Positions 17,723-25,588 of a stretch of DNA of 64,000 bases are shown here, piece after piece. The position numbers and the translations under genes were made by a program. Below the pieces are notes generated by a model. It had not been told where the DNA came from, made no database searches, and saw only the letters and a list, made by a program, of their open reading frames with translations. How positions within the stretch are numbered: the first letter of the stretch is position 1; every line of letters starts with the position of its first letter. This DNA is from Phycisphaerae bacterium (GTDB lineage Bacteria > Planctomycetota > Phycisphaerae > SM23-33), in assembly GCA_030745875.1 (NCBI GenBank), contig JASLNT010000057.1, positions 85,888-149,887 on the forward strand. The letters run 5' to 3'.

Positions 17723-19780
17723 ATGATCGAATACAGCATATCCGACGGTTTGTGCATTCTGCGACTGGACAATCCGCCGCTTAATGCGATTACGTTTCAA
17801 ATGCTGGACGAGTTGTGCGATTCGATCAGTCAGGCCAATACCGACGACAGCGTACGAGGGATCGTCATAATCGGTTCGGACAGGGGTTTCAGCGCCGGGG
17901 CGGATGTGAACATCTTTGAGGGCCTCTCCGGCGACGACGAAGCGATAAGAACCTCCCGCGTTTTTCAGGAGGCGTTCGATGCGGTTGAGGCCTCGGACAA
18001 ACCCGTGGTCGCCGCGCTTACAGGCAAGGTCATCGGAGGAGCCCTGGAGCTTGTGATGGCGTGCCATTTCCGCATCTGCGATCCGAAGACGCGATTTTCC
18101 ATGCCGGAAGTTCGGCTTGGGATCAATCCCGGAGCCGGCGGGACCCAGCGCCTTCCGCGCCTGATCGGACCGGCCGAAGCGCTGGGCATGCTGCTTACCG
18201 GCCGATCAATCGATGCGCACAAGGCTCGCGAACTGGGGCTGGTTGACACGATCTGCGAATTCGGGCAATTCATCGAATCAGCCGAAGAGCTGATTGCGGG
18301 GGGGAATGCGAACAAGACATCGTTGCGAATCGACAAGATCGGCGATCCGAACTATGCGGCCGCCAAGAAGGTCGTCGCTGGCGAGCGAGACGAGATAATC
18401 GCTCCGCGAGTTATACTCCGCTCCGTTCGGACAGGTCTGGAAGATTCGTTTTCCGCGGGTCTGCTGGCCGAGCAGCAGGCGTTCGCCGAGTGCATGCGAA
18501 CGCTCGCCACCCGCAACCGGATATACATGTTCTTCGCGACCCGCAAGACCGCACACGCACCGGCGCTGGAGGGAGTCGCGCCCCGGAGCGTGTCGTCCGT
18601 TGCGGTCGCGGGCATGGGTTCCATGGGCACGGGGATCGCCCAGGCGCTGATGGCGGCGGGGCGAAGTGTGATCGTATGCGACGCCAACGAAGCGGCGTTG
18701 GAGCGCGGATGCAGGCGAATACGCAAATCACTGGACAAACAGCTCGGCAGCGGGCGGATCTCGCCCGACAAGCACGAACGCACGCTCGGACTGCTTTCGA
18801 CCACCGCGGCCTGGGCGGACCTTGGCGGAGCCGATCTGATCATCGAAGCGGTCTACGAAGACCCGGATGTCAAGCGAGCTGTCCTGGCCGAAATCGAATC
18901 GGCCTGCGGATCGGAAGCCATAATCGCAACCAACACCTCAACGCTGTCGCTGGACGATCTGTCGGCTGGAATGGCCCGCCCCGATCGCCTGGTCGGGCTG
19001 CACTTTTTCAATCCCGCCCAGCGCATGCCCCTTGTCGAAGTGATCTACAGCGATCGGACCGACCCGAGTGTGACTGCCGCGGCGATGTCGCTGGCCAGGT
19101 CGATTGGAAAAACGCCCGTGCTGGTTCGCAATCGCGAGGGCTTCCTGGTCAATCGCCTGTTCGTACCGTACCTGAACGAGGCGTTTTGGCTGCTTCAGGA
19201 CGGAGCCGATCCCGCTGCGATCGACGAGGCTATGGCGGAGTTCGGGTTTGCGATGGGTCCGCTTACGCTGATCGACATGGCGGGGATTGACATTCTCGCG
19301 TTTACCGACGCGGTTCTGCAACGGGCTTTTCCGCATCACGGCGGATCGTGTCCGATTGTCCAACGCCTCGTGACCGCCGGTCTGTTAGGCCAGAAAAGCG
19401 GCTCGGGAGTGTACAGATACGCTCCAGGCGACTATACTCGACACGACAGCCCCGCCGCACGCGAGATTGTCGAACAAGTGCGGAGCGATGCCGCCGCCGA
19501 ACGGCGTGACGTCGACGCCGAAGAGATCACCGATCGCCTGGTTCTGAGGATGGTCAGCGAGGCGTTCCATATTCTCGCCGAGCAGATCGCCCAGCGAGAG
19601 TCGGATATTGACGCGGCGACCGTACTGGGGATTGGTTTTCCGGGTTTTCGAGGCGGTATACTGAAGTACGCCCGAGACGAAGGGTTAGAGAAGGTTATCG
19701 ACCGGCTTGAGGAGCTTACCGAGCAATTCGGGATGCGTTTCAAACCGTGCGAGTTTCTGCAGAAGATGAAAGGAAAATGA
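17723..19780 (+). CDS. FadB/FadJ-like enoyl-CoA hydratase / 3-hydroxyacyl-CoA dehydrogenase
   Basis: 685 residues. Residues ~1-190 are a crotonase domain with the oxyanion loop GFSAGADVN and both catalytic glutamates (GGALELVMACHF, MPEVRLGINPGAGG). Residues ~290-685 are a 3-hydroxyacyl-CoA dehydrogenase with an NAD-binding VAGMGSMGTGIAQ and the His loop GLHFFNPAQRMPLVEV. It hydrates and then oxidises an enoyl-CoA. The stop overlaps an upstream ATG of the next frame, so it is tightly coupled with the dehydratase/reductase gene. Whether the substrate is a straight-chain or cyclic acyl-CoA cannot be told. Confidence 0.93.
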   Translation: MIEYSISDGLCILRLDNPPLNAITFQMLDELCDSISQANTDDSVRGIVIIGSDRGFSAGADVNIFEGLSGDDEAIRTSRVFQEAFDAVEASDKPVVAALTGKVIGGALELVMACHFRICDPKTRFSMPEVRLGINPGAGGTQRLPRLIGPAEALGMLLTGRSIDAHKARELGLVDTICEFGQFIESAEELIAGGNANKTSLRIDKIGDPNYAAAKKVVAGERDEIIAPRVILRSVRTGLEDSFSAGLLAEQQAFAECMRTLATRNRIYMFFATRKTAHAPALEGVAPRSVSSVAVAGMGSMGTGIAQALMAAGRSVIVCDANEAALERGCRRIRKSLDKQLGSGRISPDKHERTLGLLSTTAAWADLGGADLIIEAVYEDPDVKRAVLAEIESACGSEAIIATNTSTLSLDDLSAGMARPDRLVGLHFFNPAQRMPLVEVIYSDRTDPSVTAAAMSLARSIGKTPVLVRNREGFLVNRLFVPYLNEAFWLLQDGADPAAIDEAMAEFGFAMGPLTLIDMAGIDILAFTDAVLQRAFPHHGGSCPIVQRLVTAGLLGQKSGSGVYRYAPGDYTRHDSPAAREIVEQVRSDAAAERRDVDAEEITDRLVLRMVSEAFHILAEQIAQRESDIDAATVLGIGFPGFRGGILKYARDEGLEKVIDRLEELTEQFGMRFKPCEFLQKMKGK

Positions 19781-19782
19781 CC

Positions 19783-21012
19783 ATGCCGTCAACCGTTGAA
19801 CCGAAAAAGATCCAGTCCACCGGCAAGATGAAAGGGCTGATGGGCAAGTATTTCACCGAACTCATGGGCGAAAAACCGTCGGGCAACAAGATGGCGTGGT
19901 GCACGTCTGTCGGACCGGCTGAGCTGCTCAGGTCGATGGGCTTCGACGTCTACTTCCCCGAGAACCACGGAGCCATGCTCGGAGCCACGCGTATGGCGAC
20001 CGATCTTATCCCGCTGGCCAACGCGCACGGTTTCTCACCGGACATCTGCTCGTATCTCACCAGCGATATCGGCGCGTACCTCAAAGGCGAAAGCCCGTTC
20101 CAGAAGCTCGGTCTGCCCGGACCCCCCAAAGCCGACGTGCTCGTCTACAACACCAACCAATGCCGCGACGTCAAAGACTGGTTCCAGTTCTACGCTCGCG
20201 AATGGGACGTGCCCTGCATCGGAATCGAAACGCCCAGATCAATCGGCCAGGTCGACGATACAATCGTCCAGGCCATCGCCAGGAAGATCAAATCACTGAT
20301 CGAGCCCCTGGAAGACGTCTCCGGCGAGAAGTTCGACATCGACAAGCTCCGGGAAGTCGTCAGGCTCTCCAAAGAATGCACTAAACTCTGGAAGGCGGTG
20401 CTCGAAACCGCTGCGACTGTTCCGACTCCGCTTACGTTCTTTGACGGAACGGTGCAGATGGGTCCGGCGGTTGTGCTGCGCGGAACCGAAGGAGCCGTTG
20501 AATACTACAAACTGCTGCTTGCCGAACTCGAGCAACGCATCGCCGACGGAGTCGCCGCCGTCGAAGGCGAGAAGCATCGCATCTACTGGGAAGGCATGCC
20601 CGTTTGGGGCAAGCTGCGAGACCTTTCAACGCAGTTCATGGAGCTCCAGACAGCCGTTGTCGCGTCGACCTACTGCAACAGTTGGATATACGAAGATCTC
20701 GATCCGGATCATCCGTTTATGGGCATGGCCCGGGCCTACAGCGAACTGTTCATCTGCCGCAGCGACGACTACAAGGAAAAGTACATGGCCGAAATGATCG
20801 AGAAATTCTCGATCGACGGCGTGGTGTATCACGATTCGAAGACCTGCCCCAACAACTCCAACAACCGCTACGACCTGCCCAAGCGTCTCGAAACGAAAAC
20901 GGGCAAACCGTTCGTCGTGATCAACGGCGACCTGAACGACCTGAGGCTGTACTCCGAAGAGCAGTCTCGCACGAATATCGAGGCGTTCGTCGAGCAGCTT
21001 TCAGAAGCGTAG
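19783..21012 (+). CDS. 2-hydroxyacyl-CoA dehydratase / benzoyl-CoA reductase family subunit
   Basis: 409 residues from ATG 19783 (AGG at 19771-19773 gives correct spacing; an ATG at 19777 overlaps the previous stop). Family features: an N-terminal KMAWCTSVGPAELLRSMG with PAELL as in class I benzoyl-CoA reductase subunits, a second Cys in PDICSYLTSD, a third in HDSKTCPNNSNNRYDLPKR, and a C-terminal LNDLRLYSEEQ...IEAFVEQL. These three cysteines are the expected [4Fe-4S] ligands. There is only one such subunit here, not two. It performs ATP-driven radical dehydration or reduction of an acyl-CoA; which of the two is unresolved. Confidence 0.85.
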   Translation: MPSTVEPKKIQSTGKMKGLMGKYFTELMGEKPSGNKMAWCTSVGPAELLRSMGFDVYFPENHGAMLGATRMATDLIPLANAHGFSPDICSYLTSDIGAYLKGESPFQKLGLPGPPKADVLVYNTNQCRDVKDWFQFYAREWDVPCIGIETPRSIGQVDDTIVQAIARKIKSLIEPLEDVSGEKFDIDKLREVVRLSKECTKLWKAVLETAATVPTPLTFFDGTVQMGPAVVLRGTEGAVEYYKLLLAELEQRIADGVAAVEGEKHRIYWEGMPVWGKLRDLSTQFMELQTAVVASTYCNSWIYEDLDPDHPFMGMARAYSELFICRSDDYKEKYMAEMIEKFSIDGVVYHDSKTCPNNSNNRYDLPKRLETKTGKPFVVINGDLNDLRLYSEEQSRTNIEAFVEQLSEA

Positions 21013-21027
21013 TCGCGGAGCGAGGCG

Positions 21028-21813
21028 ATGGAGTATTTCTGCGGAATTGACATAGGCGCATCGACCGCCAAGCTCGTTATCGCCGACGCCGAGGGGCGGA
21101 TCGTCGGAAAAGCCCTGCAGCGCTCGGGCGTTGACTACACGCAAACCGCCCGGATACTGCTGGACGAGGCCGTCCAAGCCGCCTCCATCGACAGTTCGCA
21201 GATCGTCAGGTCGCTGTCCACCGGATACGGTCGCGACAACGTGCCCTGGTCAGACGGAAAGATGACCGAGATCGCCTGCCACGGGCGCGGAGCGTATTTC
21301 CACTTTGAACAGCGGATGACCGTTGTGGATATCGGCGCCCAGGACAGCAAGGTCATACACATTGACGATCGCGGGCGGAGAATCAGTTTCAAGATGAACC
21401 GCAAATGCGCCGCAGGCACCGGCGCGTTCATCGAAGAGATCGCCCACCGTTTGGCGCTGGATGTTTCGGAGTTGAATGCGCTGGCTGAGCGGTCGACAAA
21501 CAACGAACCGCTGGGCAGCTTCTGCACGGTTTTCGCGGCTACTGAAGTTCTAACCAAGATCCGAGACGGCGTGGACGTAGCGGATATCGTTCGGGGCGCG
21601 TTCTGCTCGGTGGTTAATCGGATAGTTGAAATGACCCGCATTGAAGGCATACTGGTCGCCACCGGCGGAGTCGTTGCGCACAACCCGTTTTTGGCTACGC
21701 TGATGGGGCGGGCTCTTGGCACTGAAGCTCAGATGCCCCCCGACCCGCAGTTTATGGGCGCGTTCGGGGCGGCTTTATTTGCGACCCAGCAGTCGCGGAA
21801 AGGACAAGAATAA
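21028..21813 (+). CDS. BadF/BadG/HgdC-type ATP-dependent activase
   Basis: 261 residues of the ASKHA fold. The phosphate-1 loop CGIDIGASTAKLVI, VVDIGAQDSK and ATGGVVAHNPF mark the nucleotide site. Two cysteines that ligate the dimer-bridging [4Fe-4S] cluster are present in NRKCAAGTGAF and GSFCTVFAATEV. It feeds low-potential electrons into the preceding subunit at the cost of ATP. A Shine-Dalgarno GGAGCGAGG precedes the ATG. The length matches HgdC-type activators rather than the longer fused forms. A small ferredoxin (47298-47468) is a possible but distant electron donor. Confidence 0.93.
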   Translation: MEYFCGIDIGASTAKLVIADAEGRIVGKALQRSGVDYTQTARILLDEAVQAASIDSSQIVRSLSTGYGRDNVPWSDGKMTEIACHGRGAYFHFEQRMTVVDIGAQDSKVIHIDDRGRRISFKMNRKCAAGTGAFIEEIAHRLALDVSELNALAERSTNNEPLGSFCTVFAATEVLTKIRDGVDVADIVRGAFCSVVNRIVEMTRIEGILVATGGVVAHNPFLATLMGRALGTEAQMPPDPQFMGAFGAALFATQQSRKGQE

Positions 21814-22745
21814 TGATCAAGAAGGATCCTCCGGTCGACCTGACCGACTCGCTGACAATGCTCGGTACGAACGAGTATCCGATATATCTCGTCAGGGGCG
21901 GTTCGGAGGGAGCGATCTTCGAAGGCGGCGTGGGCGCGATGGGCCCGGTGCTGGAGAGGCAGCTGGCTCAGCTGGAAATCACCGCCGATTACGTCAAGCA
22001 GATATTCGTCACCCACGCGCACCCGGACCACGTAATGGCGGTCCCCGCGCTGAAGAAGATGTTCCCCGAGGCGCTGGTGTGCGCGTCGAAACCGGCAGCG
22101 GGCGTGCTGCAGGTCGACAAGGCGATCGGATTCTTCGCCAAAGTCGATGGAATAATCACCGAATCGCTGCGGAAGTCCGGGTCGATCGATCCCGACGATG
22201 CGCCCGAACCGCTTGAAGAAATGCGGATTCCGGTCGACACGTACCAGGCCGACGGCGACATAGTGGTTATCGGCGATGTGGAGTACAACGTCCTGTTCAC
22301 GCCCGGACACAGCGACTGCAGCCTGAGTTTCCACAATCCGTCGGACGGAACGCTGATTATCTCCGACGCCACCGGATACTACCTGCCCGATGATTTCTGG
22401 TGGCCTAACTACTTCGCGCACTATGGCGAGTATGTCGACTCGATCAAACGCCTGTCGACGCTGGAAGCCGAAGTGCTCTGCCTGTCTCACAATGCGGCGA
22501 TCGTGGGCGCTGATGACATCAAAGCCTACTTCCAAGGCGCGCTGGAGGCGACCGAAGCCTATCACAAACGCATAATCGACGAAGTCCGCGCCGGTAAGTC
22601 AGTGCGTGAAATCGCCGGTCAACTCGGTGAAGAAGTGTTCGCCAGGACTCAGCTCATGCCCATTGAATTCTTCCAGAAGAACGCCAGTTTGCTCGTGAAA
22701 CAGTCGATGGAATATGAAGAGATCGCCCCCGCCGAGCAAAGCTAA
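21813..22745 (+). CDS. Metallo-beta-lactamase-fold hydrolase
   Basis: 310 residues with the zinc signature FVTHAHPDHVMAVP, a later His in TPGHSDCSLSF, an Asp in LIISDATGYY and a final His in LCLSHNAAI. It overlaps the activase stop by one base. In this operon it could act as an acyl-CoA thioesterase or ring hydrolase, but nothing in the sequence fixes the substrate. The C-terminal ~100 residues are helical with many charged residues. Confidence 0.88.
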   Translation: MIKKDPPVDLTDSLTMLGTNEYPIYLVRGGSEGAIFEGGVGAMGPVLERQLAQLEITADYVKQIFVTHAHPDHVMAVPALKKMFPEALVCASKPAAGVLQVDKAIGFFAKVDGIITESLRKSGSIDPDDAPEPLEEMRIPVDTYQADGDIVVIGDVEYNVLFTPGHSDCSLSFHNPSDGTLIISDATGYYLPDDFWWPNYFAHYGEYVDSIKRLSTLEAEVLCLSHNAAIVGADDIKAYFQGALEATEAYHKRIIDEVRAGKSVREIAGQLGEEVFARTQLMPIEFFQKNASLLVKQSMEYEEIAPAEQS

Positions 22746-22770
22746 CCACACCCAACCGCCGGAGAACGCT

Positions 22771-23772
22771 ATGATAAGCTCACGAATTCTGGGAACCGGG
22801 CATTTCACGCCCGACAACGTCGTCACTAACTTCGACCTCGAAAAGGTGATGAACACCAACAACGAATTCATCGTTACGCGGACGGGCGTTAAGGAAAGAC
22901 GGCACGCCGCCGCCGACGTAAGCGCATCGGATCTGGGCGTACTGGCCGCAGACGCGGCGATCGAAGACGCGGGCCTGACCGCCGATGATATCGACCTTCT
23001 GATCACCAACACGATCACCCCCGATCACCACGATCCCGGCTGCGGATTCTTCCTCCAGGCCAAGCTCAATATGCCCGGAATACCGGTGCTGGACATCAAG
23101 GCCCAGTGCGCGGGCCTGATCTACGGGATATCCATCGCCGATCACTTCATCCAGGCAGGCACCTACCGCAACGTGCTGATCGTCTGCGCCGAAGTGCTGT
23201 CCAAACGCATCGACTGCTCGGACGACGGGCGGAACATCGGGATCCTTCTCGGCGACGGAGCGGGAGCGGCTGTGGTGGGCGTATCCGACGACGAAAACGC
23301 CAAAGTGGTCTCGACCATCCTTCACGCCGACGGAAGCGGCGCCAAAGCGCTCTACACCGCCGCCCCCGGAACGGGACAGGGGAAGATGGACTTCGTCGAT
23401 CAAAGCGACGTCGACGCCGGACGCGTGCATTTCCGAATGGACGGGAAAACGGTCTACGAAAACGGAGTAGCGGGCATGGCCTCAGCGGCGGCGGAATCGC
23501 TCGAAGCCAATGGGCTCACGCTCGACGACATAGACATTCTCATTCCCCACCAAGCCAACATGCGAATGCTCGAAGCCGTGGTCGAGAAGGTCGGAATCGA
23601 TATGGGGAAGGTTTTCGTCAACGTGGAAAGCTACGGAAACATGGCGTCAGCCTGCCTGCCGATCGCCCTTGACCAGGCCCGCAAATCCGGGCGCCTCAAC
23701 CCGGGCGACACGGCGCTGCTGGTGGCGTTCGGTTCAGGATTCGTATGGGCCTCAGCGCTGCTGCGGATGTAA
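22771..23772 (+). CDS. KAS III (FabH)-like 3-oxoacyl synthase
   Basis: 333 residues from ATG 22771, preceded by GGAG at 22761. The thiolase-fold catalytic triad is complete: Cys ~113 in IKAQCAGLIYG, His in PHQANMRMLEAV and Asn in ESYGNMASACLPIA. It condenses an acyl-CoA starter with malonyl-ACP, or acts on CoA substrates in catabolic homologs. As the last gene of an acyl-CoA operon rather than a fab cluster, it is likely not the housekeeping FabH (inference). A copy of its 3' end lies at 24765-24830. Confidence 0.9.
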   Translation: MISSRILGTGHFTPDNVVTNFDLEKVMNTNNEFIVTRTGVKERRHAAADVSASDLGVLAADAAIEDAGLTADDIDLLITNTITPDHHDPGCGFFLQAKLNMPGIPVLDIKAQCAGLIYGISIADHFIQAGTYRNVLIVCAEVLSKRIDCSDDGRNIGILLGDGAGAAVVGVSDDENAKVVSTILHADGSGAKALYTAAPGTGQGKMDFVDQSDVDAGRVHFRMDGKTVYENGVAGMASAAAESLEANGLTLDDIDILIPHQANMRMLEAVVEKVGIDMGKVFVNVESYGNMASACLPIALDQARKSGRLNPGDTALLVAFGSGFVWASALLRM

Positions 23773-23793
23773 CGGCGTCATTCACCACCGAGT

Positions 23794-24693
23794 TCATCGA
23801 GCCGGCTGAGTTGTAGGCTGATGCCCGAGCTTCGGATCCGCGCCATGCTTCAGGAGCAGATTCCGGATATGCTCGTGGCGAGCCATGCTCAGTGGCGAAC
23901 CATCTCCTGCGTTAAGTACGTTCACCTTGGCGCCTTTTTCGATTAACAACTCGACGATCTCCGCATCGCCGACCATCACTGCCCAATATATGGGCCTCCA
24001 CAAACTGTACAATTGCTGTAAATTCGGGTCCGCCCCCGCTTGGAGCAATCGGCGAACCTCTTGGATGTCTTTGCTGCGAATCGCTTCGTTGAGAAGTTCG
24101 CTCTTCGACGGCGGCAACTGCTTCAGGCGTTTCTCAACGTACTCCTTCAGGGCATGACGGGCTGCCTGGTCTTTCTCTGGTTGATTTATTATCTGGGCGG
24201 GATATGCCATAGAGTTAAGGTCTTCCCGCTCTATATCAGGCGAAGCCTTGCGCATACGCAGGACCTTGGGGGGCGGAGAAAGACCGTCCAGAAAATCGAT
24301 ACTATCCCAGGGAGCGATTTGCCATCCGCCGGCGTAGATATGCCCGGCCACTACGGGATAAACGTACGTCCCGTAAGGATTCTCAAACCGAAAAGACCAA
24401 ATCGGAAGGTAAAGCCAATAGAATTCGCTACAGCGCGTGCCGATCTTCAGCGGAACTTCCGCCCGCCCGTCCTTGATTGGGTAGAGCCGAAACATCCTGT
24501 CATTTGCCCGGTAGAAGCTATGCAGCATCAGAAAACCGTCTTTGATCGGCCTGTCGTGCTGGTCCACGATATGATACGTGTGGCCATAGCCGGGGGCATT
24601 AAGCGGGACAGTTGGTATGATGAAGACGCACCCGCCCAACGTCCACAACATCATGCCGCCAAGAGCGAAGCTGATTATCCTAAGACAGCCCAT
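23794..24693 (-). CDS. Ankyrin-repeat lipoprotein
   Basis: 299 residues. The signal peptide ends in a lipobox (MLWTLGGC), so the mature protein should be lipid-anchored at Cys ~22. The N-terminal domain (about 30-170) is of unknown type with many aromatic residues. Residues ~195-290 contain two to three ankyrin repeats (EVRRLLQAGADPNL, EIVELLIEKGAKVNV, IRNLLLKHGADPKLG), which usually mediate protein contacts. It is convergent with the acyl-CoA operon and unlikely to belong to it. Confidence 0.75.
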   Translation of the reverse strand: MGCLRIISFALGGMMLWTLGGCVFIIPTVPLNAPGYGHTYHIVDQHDRPIKDGFLMLHSFYRANDRMFRLYPIKDGRAEVPLKIGTRCSEFYWLYLPIWSFRFENPYGTYVYPVVAGHIYAGGWQIAPWDSIDFLDGLSPPPKVLRMRKASPDIEREDLNSMAYPAQIINQPEKDQAARHALKEYVEKRLKQLPPSKSELLNEAIRSKDIQEVRRLLQAGADPNLQQLYSLWRPIYWAVMVGDAEIVELLIEKGAKVNVLNAGDGSPLSMARHEHIRNLLLKHGADPKLGHQPTTQPAR

Positions 24694-24764
24694 CGCAAGC
24701 TCCCCGTCACACCGAACACGAGTCTATCGTATTTGTCTCAATAAGGAAAGACTCTGGAGATATG

Positions 24765-24830
24765 GACACGCCTATAGTGGCGGCATTCGGATCAGGCTTC
24801 GTATGGGGCTCGGCGCTGGTGCGGATGTAA
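24765..24830 (+). pseudogene. Remnant of a KAS III C-terminus
   Basis: The frame reads DTPIVAAFGSGFVWGSALVR then Met and TAA, closely matching the last 21 residues of the KAS III-like gene (DTALLVAFGSGFVWASALLR then Met and TAA at 23772). Only this tail is left. It shows that a second KAS III gene once ended here, or that the operon's 3' end was copied. Confidence 0.7.
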
Positions 24831-24861
24831 AGATGCGGCCCTGCTGTTGGCGTTGATTAGA

Positions 24862-24950
24862 GGGCCGAAGGCCTGACGCGATGGTAGCCGGGCCCGGAAG
24901 GGCCCGGAACATGTCTCCTAATACCCCAGAGCCCCGAAGGGGCGACAGAA
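24862..24950. repeat. REP family A, copy 1
   Basis: Palindromic units lie in the order GGGCCGAAGGCC-TGACGCGA, GCCGGGCCCGGAAGGGCCCGG, then GAGCCCCGAAGGGGCGACAGAA. The same units appear in inverted orientation at 25410-25500, on the other side of the Y1 transposase, and again around 38234-38499. Confidence 0.75.
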
Positions 24951-24951
24951 T

Positions 24952-25395
24952 CTATCGAATATACTTAGGGTCGTATTCGACACCATGCCTTTCGAGCAAC
25001 TGGATCAGTTCCTCCTGAAAGCTCATTTTGCGATGATGAGTCTCCTGATTGCAAATGTACGATAAGACCGATTCCTTTACGCTGGCTGAAACGGTGAACG
25101 CGCTGTAACCGTCTTGCCAACTGAAGTCTCGCATATCGTCGAATGTATCGTGGATCCATTTGCTGCAGTTGGATTTCACCGTTCCCACAAACTGAGACAG
25201 GGCGATGGTGGGTCCGACTACAGCGGCGATATGAAGATGATCGCAAACGCCGTTTACCCTCAGCGGGATTCCTTCGTGATTGCGGATAATGCCCGCGATG
25301 TATTTGCAGATTCTATCGAGCCGATCGGCGCTTAGAAACTCTCACCGTTCTTTGGTCGAGAACACTATGTGATAAATAAGTTGCGTGTAAGACAC
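24952..25395 (-). pseudogene. IS200/RAYT-like Y1 transposase with an in-frame TGA
   Basis: From GTG 25395 (GGGAG Shine-Dalgarno upstream) the frame reads SYTQLIYHIVFSTKER, then TGA (25342-25344), then EFLSADRLDRICKYIAGI, without any frame change, to TAG at 24952. The intact protein would be 147 residues. The HUH metal site (CDHLHIAAV) and a candidate nucleophile Tyr (LSYICNQETHH) are present. A single change, probably CGA to TGA, has interrupted it. Translation could restart at ATG 25188, but that would lack the HUH motif. REP elements flank it in inverted orientation. Confidence 0.8.
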
Positions 25396-25409
25396 CGGTT
25401 CTCCCGCCT

Positions 25410-25500
25410 TTCTGTCACCCCTTCGGGGCTCTGTTTTCTATAGAGCATGATTCCGGGGGCTTCCGCCCCCGGCCAAGGTCGCGTCAGGCCTTCGGCCCGG
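25410..25500. repeat. REP family A, copy 2 (inverted)
   Basis: The sequence contains TCTGTCACCCCTTCGGGGCT, CCGGGGGCTTCCGCCCCCGG and GTCAGGCCTTCGGCCCGG. It is the reverse-complement order of copy 1, so together they bracket the transposase pseudogene as an inverted pair. Confidence 0.75.
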
Positions 25501-25588
25501 ACGACGCCGGACGGCGACAACACATTCGCTACTACGAATCCGTCCAGCATTTATTCTTCCTGTGCCGCGGTCCCCGCGTCTACTACTA

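Noticed and set aside
16715..18067. 450-codon minus-strand open frame
   Set aside because: It lies antisense to the Zn-ADH and FadB-like genes, whose motifs are clear; GC-rich codon bias opens the antisense frame.
19783..21813. Double-cubane-cluster reductase pair (DCCP/DCCP-R)
   Set aside because: The single subunit plus activase layout fits, but the PAELL and Cys-motif pattern looks closer to benzoyl-CoA reductase subunits; phylogeny is needed to be sure.
25342..25344. TGA in the Y1 transposase read as selenocysteine
   Set aside because: The codon replaces an ordinary Arg position, not a redox site, so a nonsense mutation is the simple reading.
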